Assembly: GCA_013204105.1 (NCBI GenBank)
Contig: JABMOM010000020.1
Coordinates: 62,001 to 126,000, forward strand
DNA: 64,000 nt
Direction of reading: 5' to 3'
Origin: Flavobacteriales bacterium
Lineage (GTDB): Bacteria; Bacteroidota; Bacteroidia; Flavobacteriales_G; Salibacteraceae
In this document: positions 17,569 to 25,257 of the stretch, piece by piece
Position numbering within the stretch: position 1 is the stretch's first letter
How the letters are laid out: each line of letters opens with the position of its first letter
Program-made: the position numbers and the translations under genes
Notes under the pieces: generated by a model
What the model was told of the DNA's origin: nothing
Database searches by the model: none
The model's input: only the letters and a program-made list of their open reading frames with translations

Positions 17569-19353
17569 TCACCATAGCTTCACAATCCGGAAATTGTAGC
17601 TTGATGAAGGCGTGCTCAATCGAAGAATGAACGCTCCCTGAGGAAGCGCCGCCTTGTCCCAGGAATAGAATGTAGCATCGCTTGACTTCCAGTCCTCGGT
17701 GTAGATCAGTCGACCTTTCAAGTCAAAAATTTCCAACACAAGGATCTCATTGTTATTGGTGTAGATGAATAACGGCTCGTTGTTGAACGAAAAATCGAAT
17801 GAATTTCCAAGATAGGGAGCCGTGAGGGGAGTGGTTGAGATCAAGGTATCCTCGCAACCTGGAAGCAAGCCCCGTGCGCAAAATACAGCGGTAATGATAT
17901 CGCTGTATTGTCCAGCATTGATGATTGTATCCGCCTGCACATAGAGCTGCGCCGCGTCGGATAGCAGCATGAAAGGGAACCAGCTATATAGGGAATGCAA
18001 GGCGAGTCGATCCGCTTCCTCCATACCAATGAGTTCTGAGATTTCCGATAAAGCCGAAACCCAAAGGATTCCATCGCCATAAATGTTGTTCAACTTGTCG
18101 CTAGGGTAAGTGCGACCAGCAGTCAAGGTGCGGCCTTCCCAGTATTCATTATGTCCGTCCCAATCGAAGATGGTTGACCGATTGTAGTCTGTGAGTCTCG
18201 CCGTATAGCTCATTGCGAAGTAGTCACACATTCCTTCATCCAAGGCGTTTCTTTCCGCACCATAGCTGGTGTTTGGGACGATATCATGAATTACAGCATG
18301 CCCGTACTCGTGCACAATGACCTCAGCATCCTCCCCGTCGTCTACACCGCCATCTCCAAATACCAAGTAAGGAAAAACGTCGCTGGGAACATAACTTGAC
18401 TGATCCGCCTCTGTTCCATGCGCATCAAAATGCAGCGGGAAGTCTACAACCTTGAATCCGAGCCGGGAGAAGTTGTCGTTGGCAGCGTGCAAGTGGTAGA
18501 AGACGTTGAAGTATTCAAAATTTGGATCGCTCCGATTTACTTTGAGGTCTGCGCCTGAGAGGTCTGCATAGACAGGAGGAGTAATGTCGGGTGCCGCAAT
18601 GTCATCGGCGACGGCTAAGTCTGAACGTAGCTCCCATACCCCTGTGCTGCTGTTCCAACGCAGTGGGATTTGAGCACTAGTCAATTCATCGAACAATGCC
18701 TGTGAAGTGAAGTCGTCGTTGTCCACATACTGTCCGCTGTAGGTGACACGCGCCGAGCTAATGGGGTCAGGAAGAAAGATGCTTGCTTCCATGAGCGTAT
18801 CCACCTCATCATGCACAACGAGATCTTTCGCATACCACTCCTTGCCCTCGTCGTCTAAGATTATTTCCCGGAAAGTGTCTGCCGTTTCAAGGCGAAGAAC
18901 CCACCTTTTTATGGCAATTTTATCCATTATAACCCACTGAATACTAAAGGATAAGTATTTGTATGATGAAGTGATACTTTTTAAATATCTACCCAAGGTT
19001 GTGTAAGGTGGGTCAGCGCCGATGAAGCTTGCAGTTTTACCAAGCCTTGGATAGGAGCAAGTAGACGGATTTGCGTTGAATCGATTCCACTTAAACAGTC
19101 CGTGGAGCAGAGGACGACCCTCAATTTCAATTTGAAACACGATGTGTTCACTCCAGGAGGTAGATTGCGTGTCGACAGGTGAGAGTTGGATGGAACGACC
19201 TGTACGATCGTTGTACCATTGTGTCAATTGTTCAGCCGTTTCAACAAAGGAAGGGAGCTTTTGTGTCGCGTAGGAAAGCTCATCTTGACCCTCGGTATGC
19301 AGGGCCATAAACAGGCAAAGGCTAACGGTCCATAGCTTCAACGGTGACTTCAT
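17569..19353 (-). CDS. Secreted zinc metallopeptidase (HEXXH) with T9SS tail
   Basis: A 594-residue secreted protease: signal peptide (MKSPLKLWTVSLCLFMALHTEGQ), then a pro-domain-like region, then the zinc motif HEYGH (348-352). E373 in NALDEGMCDYFA is the probable third ligand, the gluzincin pattern of fungalysin/thermolysin-like enzymes. The last 80 residues (NEILVLEIFDLKGRLIYTEDW, LPQGAFILRLSTPSSSYNFRIVKLW) resemble a T9SS sorting domain. It shares 32 bases with the end of the IMPACT gene upstream and is the last gene of a ribD-led operon, an unusual setting for an exoprotease. Substrate unknown. Confidence 0.85.
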   Translation of the reverse strand: MKSPLKLWTVSLCLFMALHTEGQDELSYATQKLPSFVETAEQLTQWYNDRTGRSIQLSPVDTQSTSWSEHIVFQIEIEGRPLLHGLFKWNRFNANPSTCSYPRLGKTASFIGADPPYTTLGRYLKSITSSYKYLSFSIQWVIMDKIAIKRWVLRLETADTFREIILDDEGKEWYAKDLVVHDEVDTLMEASIFLPDPISSARVTYSGQYVDNDDFTSQALFDELTSAQIPLRWNSSTGVWELRSDLAVADDIAAPDITPPVYADLSGADLKVNRSDPNFEYFNVFYHLHAANDNFSRLGFKVVDFPLHFDAHGTEADQSSYVPSDVFPYLVFGDGGVDDGEDAEVIVHEYGHAVIHDIVPNTSYGAERNALDEGMCDYFAMSYTARLTDYNRSTIFDWDGHNEYWEGRTLTAGRTYPSDKLNNIYGDGILWVSALSEISELIGMEEADRLALHSLYSWFPFMLLSDAAQLYVQADTIINAGQYSDIITAVFCARGLLPGCEDTLISTTPLTAPYLGNSFDFSFNNEPLFIYTNNNEILVLEIFDLKGRLIYTEDWKSSDATFYSWDKAALPQGAFILRLSTPSSSYNFRIVKLW

Positions 19354-19936
19354 CGGTGTGATCAAACAAATGTACGGCATTGTCTACCTCAGAGACGGGA
19401 ATCTGAACAGTGAGGGTGCAGTCTTGACCGTAATCATGGGAAATGATGTGCGCATGCGGGATCCTCTCCACGGATTGCATTACGGCCCCCGTTTGATCAT
19501 ATTCAAATTGGAAGCGGACAACCTCTCGGGCGTGCCTCACTTTGATGTCTGCTGCAGCGATTGCTCCTCGTGCACTTTCCTTGTATGCATTGATCAATCC
19601 CGGCTTGCCCAGCTTGGTTCCGCCAAAGTAACGAACCACGAAGAGCGCAACATTCCTGAGTTCAGCGCTGAGTATTTGATTCAAGATCGGCAGTCCTGCC
19701 GTTCCTCCAGGTTCGCCGTCATCATTGGATCGTTCCGTTGGATGGATCATCCCGATCACCGAAGCATGGCATACATGCCTCGCTGCTGGGTGCTCTTTCC
19801 TTAGCCGATCTACAATGGGCTTTATTTCATCCTCTGAAACACAGGGATATAGGAAGCCAAGGAATTTACTTCCTCGGTCTCGAAAGTCTCCAAGGGAAGG
19901 CTTTTCTATCGTTTGGTATGCATCGGGATGGGTCAT
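19322..19936 (-). CDS. IMPACT/YigZ family protein
   Basis: A 204-residue cytosolic protein with the UPF0029 IMPACT domain: RGSKFLGFLYPCVSEDEI, HPAARHVCHASVIG, SNDDGEPGGTAGLPILNQI and VVRYFGGTKLGKPGLINAY are all family blocks. The C-terminal third is the YigZ-type domain. Eukaryotic IMPACT acts in translational stress control; the bacterial role is poorly defined, perhaps ribosome or nucleic-acid related. The start ATG (19936) overlaps the transporter stop by four bases (ATGA), so it is translated together with that gene. Confidence 0.9.
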   Translation of the reverse strand: MTHPDAYQTIEKPSLGDFRDRGSKFLGFLYPCVSEDEIKPIVDRLRKEHPAARHVCHASVIGMIHPTERSNDDGEPGGTAGLPILNQILSAELRNVALFVVRYFGGTKLGKPGLINAYKESARGAIAAADIKVRHAREVVRFQFEYDQTGAVMQSVERIPHAHIISHDYGQDCTLTVQIPVSEVDNAVHLFDHTDEVTVEAMDR

Positions 19937-20769
19937 TTGGCGAAATAGAGCAAAAGGATGGAGAGCGTAGCAAAACCAAACCCTGTCCAAGCGCGGGTCG
20001 TCAAACGTTCGCCCAAGGCAAAGACGCCGAGCAATGTAGAGCCGGCGATGATGCCGAAATTATTGATGGGAAAGACCAAGGAGCTTTCCCATTCCGGCAG
20101 CGCCAAAGACCTTAAGATGAAATACAAGGCGGCAAAATTGACCAAGCCAAGACCAAGTCCACCGATTACCGAGCGGATCGAGACCTTGCGTTCATGCGAT
20201 AATAGATGGTGTGCGAGTGCAGCTATAAACGCGCTGAGAAAGATATTCGAAACAAACATGGGGAAGGCACTTTCGTCGACCATCGCGTGTTGGAAAAGGT
20301 TCAAGCTTGCATCGATGACTCCGCTGCCAATAAACAGGACAAGTGGCCAGAGCAAATCCCGACCTTTCACGGAGGCGCCCGCACTCAAGACAATCGAGGC
20401 CAATCCCAATGCAATGCCCATGAGCTTCAGGGCAGAGAGCGATTCATCCAAGAATATGAGTCCAATCGAAACAGGAATAACTACACTCATCTTAGCCGCA
20501 AGACTGGCTACCGAGAGTCCGTTAAACTGCGTTACGCGGCCCATTATGCGAAAGATTACGTAGAAAAGTAGTCCCAAGGCACAGGACGGTGCAAACCAAG
20601 GTTCTTGCAACCAAAATTGAGTGGGTTGAAAAACCACCAATCCTACGATGCCAGCGACCAGATAATTGATCATGATGCCCTGACGCGTATGAACACCGTA
20701 GCTGGAAAACATCCTAAAAGCTACAAATATTCCGATGGAGGAGAGGATGCTGAGACCCAGAAAGATCAT
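19933..20769 (-). CDS. EamA/DMT-family transporter
   Basis: A 278-residue inner-membrane protein with ten hydrophobic helices arranged as two EamA halves (residues 1-135 and 140-278). It ends GVFALGERLTTRAWTGFGFATLSILLLYFAK, the usual second-half signature of drug/metabolite exporters. Substrate unknown. It is linked by ATGA overlaps to ribD upstream (20766-20769) and to the IMPACT gene downstream (19933-19936), so all three are strictly co-translated. A link to a riboflavin-pathway metabolite is only inference. Confidence 0.88.
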   Translation of the reverse strand: MIFLGLSILSSIGIFVAFRMFSSYGVHTRQGIMINYLVAGIVGLVVFQPTQFWLQEPWFAPSCALGLLFYVIFRIMGRVTQFNGLSVASLAAKMSVVIPVSIGLIFLDESLSALKLMGIALGLASIVLSAGASVKGRDLLWPLVLFIGSGVIDASLNLFQHAMVDESAFPMFVSNIFLSAFIAALAHHLLSHERKVSIRSVIGGLGLGLVNFAALYFILRSLALPEWESSLVFPINNFGIIAGSTLLGVFALGERLTTRAWTGFGFATLSILLLYFAK

Positions 20770-21812
20770 ACGCGGGAGTAAACTTGAAGCAAATCTGGTC
20801 CGAGCATTTCTGAAGAGAGCAGTGTGCCGGTGATGGCAGGCGACGGAACTCCTGAACCAATGCGCATTGGGCCAGTAATGATCCTAGCTTCATCCCAAAG
20901 GTCAGATGCAATGAACCGGCTCAGAGTGGTAGCCCCGCCTTCAATGATCACCGATTGAATACCACTCTTATGTAAGTAAGACATGATTTCCTGTTGGAAG
21001 GCGCCGGGATCGTCAATCCGAATGTAGCAGAGGTTGTTTTCGCAGTAATCGTTTCTCAAGGCGTTGAATATCCAAGTGTGGTTCCCATCCGATAGCAGGA
21101 GCTTGTCCTCACTTACTTGTAATTGCGGATCAATCACCAATCGAATGGGGTTCTTTCCAGGCCATTTGCGCGCTGTGAGAACGGGATTGTCAAGAGTTAC
21201 GGTGTTTTGACCCACTAAAATGGCGTCTTCCTCAGCACGCCATTTATGTACCAACCTATCCATTGCCTCACCACTGATCTTGAGGGGCGCTTGACCGTCT
21301 TCTTGCGCTCGATAAGCATCCAAAAAACCGTCATTGGTTTGAGCGAACTTTAAGATGATGTATGGACGCTCCTGCTCATGGAAGGTGAAAAAACGTCGAT
21401 TCATTTTACGCCCTTCTGCCGATAAAATCCCTACTTCCACCTCCACACCCGCTTGCCGAAGACGCTCTATTCCCTTGCCATTTACGGCATCGAAGGGGTC
21501 CTGATTGCATATAACCACTCGTGGTATGCCCATTTTAATAATCAAGTCTACACATGGCGGCGTTTTTCCATGATGCGCACATGGTTCTAAGGTGACGTAC
21601 AATGTTGAGCCTTGTAAATCGCCTTTGTTCTGAACGGATAGAATGGCATTTACCTCAGCGTGCGCCTCTCCGGATTTTTGGTGGAAGCCTTCTCCAATGA
21701 TCTTCCCATCACACGCAATGACGCATCCAACCATAGGATTAGGAGCCGTATGGCCCTTTCCCTTTTCGGCGAGTTCTAGCGCTCGTTGCATGAAGTCCCT
21801 GTTGTTCATCAT
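20766..21812 (-). CDS. ribD: Bifunctional riboflavin deaminase/reductase RibD
   Basis: A 348-residue cytosolic enzyme for the second and third steps of riboflavin synthesis: deamination of diaminohydroxyphosphoribosylaminopyrimidine and reduction of the ribosyl side chain. The N-terminal deaminase has the zinc site H51-A-E53 and PC78AHHGKTPPC87. The C-terminal reductase begins at about residue 145 (RPYIILKFAQTNDGFLDA) and includes VIIEGGATTLSRFI. Tandem ATGs occur at 21812 and 21809, just three bases after a perfect TACATTTG element, so the mRNA should be leaderless. It heads the operon with the DMT transporter, IMPACT and metallopeptidase genes and is divergent from prmC. Confidence 0.94.
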   Translation of the reverse strand: MMNNRDFMQRALELAEKGKGHTAPNPMVGCVIACDGKIIGEGFHQKSGEAHAEVNAILSVQNKGDLQGSTLYVTLEPCAHHGKTPPCVDLIIKMGIPRVVICNQDPFDAVNGKGIERLRQAGVEVEVGILSAEGRKMNRRFFTFHEQERPYIILKFAQTNDGFLDAYRAQEDGQAPLKISGEAMDRLVHKWRAEEDAILVGQNTVTLDNPVLTARKWPGKNPIRLVIDPQLQVSEDKLLLSDGNHTWIFNALRNDYCENNLCYIRIDDPGAFQQEIMSYLHKSGIQSVIIEGGATTLSRFIASDLWDEARIITGPMRIGSGVPSPAITGTLLSSEMLGPDLLQVYSRV

Positions 21813-21815
21813 CGC

Positions 21816-21823
21816 CAAATGTA
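21816..21823 (-). promoter_or_regulatory. -7 element TACATTTG before ribD
   Basis: The minus strand reads TACATTTG followed by GCG and then the tandem ATGs of ribD. This is the shortest spacing seen in the window. Confidence 0.6.
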
Positions 21824-21897
21824 GAATGGATGTGCTTTGCTCTGTTGGGTAGTTCGAAAAATAAGGAGTTGAGAGAGGGAAATGACATCTTTGCGCC

Positions 21898-22737
21898 ATG
21901 GATCATGCGACGCTTCGGCAGCACTTTTACCGTCAACTCACGAACCACTACGTGCAAGGTGAACTGCAATCGCTTTACCATTGGTGCGTCGCTGAAATTG
22001 AAGGCTGGGGCAGGGCAGAAGCGTATACTAGGAATGAACAGGAAGTTATTCCAGCAAAACGGATGCACTGGGAAGAGGTCATAGAGCGATTGAAGCGTTA
22101 TGAACCCGTCCAGTACATATTTGGCAAGGCATATTTCCATGGTCTTATGCTTTCGGTGGACGCTTCGGTCTTGATTCCTAGACCTGAAACGGAGGAATTG
22201 GTAGCGATGATGTTGAAAGACCATGCTTCCGCCCAGAAGCGTGTATTGGATGTAGGAACGGGTTCTGGATGCATTGCCTTGGCGCTGAAACACGCGCGGA
22301 ACAATTGGCTAGTCGAAGGGGTGGATGTTTCCTCTGCGGCGCTGCTTACGGCCAGAGGGAACGCCTCAGACCTCGGGTTAGATGTTGCTTTCAGGGAATC
22401 GGACGTACGCGATGAAGTTGATTTTGAAGGCTTTGACGTGATCATCAGCAACCCACCGTATATTCCTACTCGGGTTCAGGAGAGTATAGACAAGAACGTG
22501 CTTCAATACGAGCCGCACCTCGCGCTCTTCGCACCGGAAAATGACCCACACTATTTTCTCCGCAGGGTTGCAGAAATTTCTGAGAAAAGCGGAGTGATAG
22601 AAGTTTATATGGAATCCCACGCCACAGAAGAAGAGGCGCTTGTCGCCGATCTGAAAAGCGTGTGGAGTGGATCCATAGAGGTAAAGCACGATTTAGCAGG
22701 AAGGCCCCGCTTCTTACGATTGGAAAAGAGCGAATAG
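21898..22737 (+). CDS. prmC: Release factor glutamine methyltransferase PrmC
   Basis: A 279-residue enzyme that methylates the glutamine of the GGQ motif in release factors RF1 and RF2. The N-terminal helical domain (about 1-85) binds the release factor. The Rossmann methyltransferase shows the SAM loop DVGTGSGCIALAL (118-130) and the catalytic NPPY (185-188), preceded by IPRPETEELV. ATCTTTGCGCC stands directly before the ATG, again a close-set -7-like element. Divergent from ribD across 85 bases. Confidence 0.94.
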   Translation: MDHATLRQHFYRQLTNHYVQGELQSLYHWCVAEIEGWGRAEAYTRNEQEVIPAKRMHWEEVIERLKRYEPVQYIFGKAYFHGLMLSVDASVLIPRPETEELVAMMLKDHASAQKRVLDVGTGSGCIALALKHARNNWLVEGVDVSSAALLTARGNASDLGLDVAFRESDVRDEVDFEGFDVIISNPPYIPTRVQESIDKNVLQYEPHLALFAPENDPHYFLRRVAEISEKSGVIEVYMESHATEEEALVADLKSVWSGSIEVKHDLAGRPRFLRLEKSE

Positions 22738-22801
22738 GAAGCGAGGTCGATGCTCCATCTATCACACATCAATGATTATATTGCACCAAACCTATCTTAC
22801 C

Positions 22802-23488
22802 ATGAAGACAAAACGGATATCCGTAGTTCTCCTACTTGCCCTTTTTTCGATACTGGCGCATTCTGTACAAGGTCAGGATACCATCGAACAAGTCATCTAC
22901 CCAATCGATATCCAGGGACATACCTGGCAACTGACGAATTTGGCGCTGACAACTTTTACCAATGGAGAAGATATTCCGCGAGCCGAAACAGATGAGGCTT
23001 GGAAGCTGGCAGCAAAAGAAGGAACGCCAGCTTGGTGCGTCTATCACAACCGTGAAGATTACGGAGGAAAGTATGGTGTGCTTTACAATTGGTATGCGGT
23101 AAACGACGAGCGTGGCTTGGCTCCCAAAGGATGGTGGATTCCAACCAAGGTGGAGTTTGATTCGCTTTGCAAAGCAATTGGATGTGAGAACATTCCCATT
23201 AAGTTGAAAGCGAAGGGAGAGTGGATTCTGGATGAAGGCATCACGAACGAATCCGGATTTGCTGCACTGCCGGCAGGCTCACGAACTCCAGGCGGAGATT
23301 TTCTAGATGCTGGTGTCCTGGATGCGACCCTGGCTACTGGCTTGGAATCAACGGCTTGGTGGACGGCCGATCAGGGCAATAAGGCCAAGGCATACGCCTA
23401 CGTAATCTCTCACACTGGAACGTGGGGATTGGTGGATGTAAAAAAGGGCAACGGATATTCGGTTCGGCTCGTCAAGGCTCCGGATTGA
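22802..23488 (+). CDS. FISUMP-domain exported protein
   Basis: A 228-residue protein with signal peptide (MKTKRISVVLLLALFSILAHSVQGQ) and a Fibrobacter succinogenes major paralogous domain: HTWQLTNLALTTF, YGVLYNWYAVNDERGLAPKGWWIPTKVEFDSL, SGFAALPAGSR, STAWWTADQ and the closing GYSVRLVK. The domain is common in surface proteins of Bacteroidota; its biochemical role is unknown. The ATG at 22802 is chosen for the signal peptide. A symmetrical terminator follows and is shared with the convergent ssb gene. Confidence 0.88.
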   Translation: MKTKRISVVLLLALFSILAHSVQGQDTIEQVIYPIDIQGHTWQLTNLALTTFTNGEDIPRAETDEAWKLAAKEGTPAWCVYHNREDYGGKYGVLYNWYAVNDERGLAPKGWWIPTKVEFDSLCKAIGCENIPIKLKAKGEWILDEGITNESGFAALPAGSRTPGGDFLDAGVLDATLATGLESTAWWTADQGNKAKAYAYVISHTGTWGLVDVKKGNGYSVRLVKAPD

Positions 23489-23525
23489 AATAATCGCGTG
23501 ATCCGTGCTGCGGAAAATCATGTAA

Positions 23526-23555
23526 AAAGAGCGCACCCATGATGCGCTCTTTCCC
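23526..23555. terminator. Bidirectional terminator between the FISUMP gene and ssb
   Basis: A perfect 10-bp stem: AAAGAGCGCA (23526-23535) pairs with TGCGCTCTTT (23543-23552) around a 7-base loop. A-rich DNA on the left and T-rich on the right allow function in both directions for these convergent genes. Confidence 0.75.
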
Positions 23556-23578
23556 TCAACCCGCGACTAGCGTAGCGT

Positions 23579-23926
23579 TCACGCCGTCGCTTCCTTCTTA
23601 CCTAACAGAACCAACTCGTTGGCCACTACCTCCGTAACGTAGCGTTTCTCACCTTCTTTGGTTTCCCAAGTTCGACTTACCAGCTTGCCTTCAACGGCGA
23701 TCTCCTGGCCCTTTTTGAGGTACTTCTCAGCAATTTCTGCGACCTTCCCCCACATGACAACGTTGTGCCATTGGGTGTCTTGGACCTTTTCGCCCTTGCT
23801 GTTGTGGTACACTTCGTTCGTGGCGATAGGAAACCTCGCCATTTTTCTGTCGTTGTCGAAGGTTTTTATCTCTGGGTCTGCCCCCAAGTTTCCAATGAGT
23901 TGAACTCGATTTCTTAATGCGTTCAT
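23579..23926 (-). CDS. ssb: Short single-stranded DNA-binding protein
   Basis: A 115-residue OB-fold SSB: MNALRNRVQLIGNLGADPEI, RFPIATNEVY, TQWHNVVMWGKVAEIAEKYLKKGQEIAVEGKL and the closing strand YVTEVVANELVLLG. The protein stops right after the OB fold (GKKEATA). It lacks both the linker and the acidic DDDxPF tip through which replicative SSB recruits partner proteins. It is therefore probably an accessory SSB, with a longer replicative SSB elsewhere in the genome. The ATG at 23926 gives the conserved start. Confidence 0.92.
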   Translation of the reverse strand: MNALRNRVQLIGNLGADPEIKTFDNDRKMARFPIATNEVYHNSKGEKVQDTQWHNVVMWGKVAEIAEKYLKKGQEIAVEGKLVSRTWETKEGEKRYVTEVVANELVLLGKKEATA

Positions 23927-24006
23927 GCTTATTTGATTGAATGATGAATAGAAAAGCATCCTCCTTTCTTTCACCCAACAAGCTTTTCGCAAACGTCCAA
24001 ACTATT

Positions 24007-24031
24007 CAGTGCGTTGAGCACTGCTTTTTAT
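24007..24031 (+). terminator. Terminator-like hairpin upstream of ssb (plus strand)
   Basis: CAGTGC (24007-24012) pairs with GCACTG (24018-24023) around GTTGA, followed by CTTTTTATT. No plus-strand gene precedes it, so it is either a chance structure or the end of an unannotated or antisense transcript. The rest of the 292-base gap (23,927-24,218) shows only a short CCTGC/GCAGG hairpin at 24160-24174 and no gene. Confidence 0.4.
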
Positions 24032-24218
24032 TACTTCTCTGACAATGCGTTGGTCATGGGTGGTGTAAAAGACGATGGGGCAAATTAAGGGAGAGGCGTA
24101 CGCTCAAGTCGGTGCACAAGCGCTTACTGTCGAAAGCAAATGATTGTAATCGATTGTTACCTGCTTCGTGCAGGCAGCTATAGGTGTTCGGCTTAAACTT
24201 GCTTTCGCAGGGCTTGGG

Positions 24219-24689
24219 TTAATTGACCCGAACCAGTGTGATGTCAAAAACCAACACCGAATTGGGGGGAATGGATCCGGCGCTTTGGCTTCCGTAACCC
24301 AGATGCGAGGGAATTAGAAGTGTACCTGATCCACCAGGCTTGAAGTAGGGAATACCTTCTTGCCAACCCTCGATGACTTGGCTCAGTGGGAAGACCGCGG
24401 GTTCTGTACCCGTAAGGTCGAATACTTCTCCGGACGTGAGAGCACCACGGTAGAAGACAGATACTTCATCGTAAACGGTTGGGTTGACACCAGCACCTTC
24501 TTCATCGATCACAACATAAAGACCGCTGCCCGTGGGCTGAGCGTCAAGGTTAAAGTCCTCAATGTAGGTCTGAATGATCTGCTCGTCTTTTTCTCGCTGT
24601 GAAGGGCCTTCGTCCTTTTTACATCCAACGATAGACAAAGTAGATAGGATGAAAACGATTGCGATGAAGGGGGTGCTTGTCAATTTCAT
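24219..24689 (-). CDS. FKBP-type peptidyl-prolyl isomerase lipoprotein
   Basis: A 156-residue lipoprotein: signal peptide ending SIVGC, with the following KK typical of exported Bacteroidota lipoproteins, then a short linker and a single FKBP domain (VYDEVSVFYRGALTSGEVFDLT, VIEGWQEGIPYFKPGGSGTLLIPSHLGYG, IPPNSVLVFDITLVRV). It would catalyse proline isomerisation during folding of envelope proteins. It is transcribed divergently from a cyclophilin gene 67 bases away, so two unrelated prolyl isomerases share one intergenic region. The promoter element TATCTTCG lies five bases before its ATG. Confidence 0.92.
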   Translation of the reverse strand: MKLTSTPFIAIVFILSTLSIVGCKKDEGPSQREKDEQIIQTYIEDFNLDAQPTGSGLYVVIDEEGAGVNPTVYDEVSVFYRGALTSGEVFDLTGTEPAVFPLSQVIEGWQEGIPYFKPGGSGTLLIPSHLGYGSQSAGSIPPNSVLVFDITLVRVN

Positions 24690-24694
24690 GTGGG

Positions 24695-24702
24695 CGAAGA
24701 TA
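24695..24702 (-). promoter_or_regulatory. -7 element TATCTTCG before the FKBP gene
   Basis: The minus strand reads TATCTTCG with CCCAC between it and the ATG at 24689, predicting a leaderless or nearly leaderless mRNA. Confidence 0.55.
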
Positions 24703-24756
24703 ATTACACATTACCATGATTAAATCTCCAAATTCGCAGCTCAAATTGAATCGACC

Positions 24757-25257
24757 ATGAGCAATCCAATATGTTTCTTTGATGTGTCAGCCGACGGAGA
24801 GTCGCTGGGACGCATCGTATTTGAACTGCGCGCCGACGTTGTTCCTAAAACTGCAGAGAATTTTCGAGCCCTTTGCACTGGGGAGAAAGGCTACGGCTTC
24901 AAAGGCAGTTCTTTTCACCGAGTGATTCCTGAGTTCATGCTCCAAGGAGGTGATTTCACCAACCATAATGGTACGGGTGGAAAGTCCATTTACGGAGAGC
25001 GCTTTCCGGATGAGAATTTCGAATTGCGTCACACAGGGCCTGGCATTTTATCGATGGCCAACGCAGGTCCTAATACCAATGGAAGTCAATTCTTCATCTG
25101 CACGATAGCCACAGACTGGCTTGACGGAGCGCACGTGGTGTTTGGACAGGTAAGCGAAGGGCTGGATGTAGTGAAGACCATTGAAACCTTTGGTGCTCGC
25201 AGTGGACAAACGTCCAAGAAGGTTGTGATCGACGATTGCGGCGAAGTAGAGGCTTAG
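24757..25257 (+). CDS. Eukaryote-like cyclophilin A-type peptidyl-prolyl isomerase
   Basis: A 166-residue cytosolic cyclophilin without signal peptide. It is co-linear with human cyclophilin A: the active-site residues fall at the same numbers (H54, R55, F60, Q63, W121, H126), and long blocks such as [27 protein letters not shown] and [20 protein letters not shown] are close to the eukaryotic sequence. Typical bacterial PpiA/PpiB proteins lack the GEKGYGFKG insertion and W121. It may derive from ancient transfer from a eukaryote. It is divergent from the FKBP gene, and its last four bases overlap the SLC13 gene tail to tail. Confidence 0.93.
   Translation: MSNPICFFDVSADGESLGRIVFELRADVVPKTAENFRALCTGEKGYGFKGSSFHRVIPEFMLQGGDFTNHNGTGGKSIYGERFPDENFELRHTGPGILSMANAGPNTNGSQFFICTIATDWLDGAHVVFGQVSEGLDVVKTIETFGARSGQTSKKVVIDDCGEVEA

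Noticed and set aside
19958-20563. 201-codon open frame on the plus strand opposite the DMT transporter
   Set aside because: Low-complexity translation without motifs, antisense to a clear ten-helix transporter that is joined to its neighbours by ATGA overlaps.
23927-24218. tRNA or structured RNA gene in the largest intergenic region
   Set aside because: Small hairpins are present, but no cloverleaf, no CCA end and no recognisable riboswitch or RNA family pattern.
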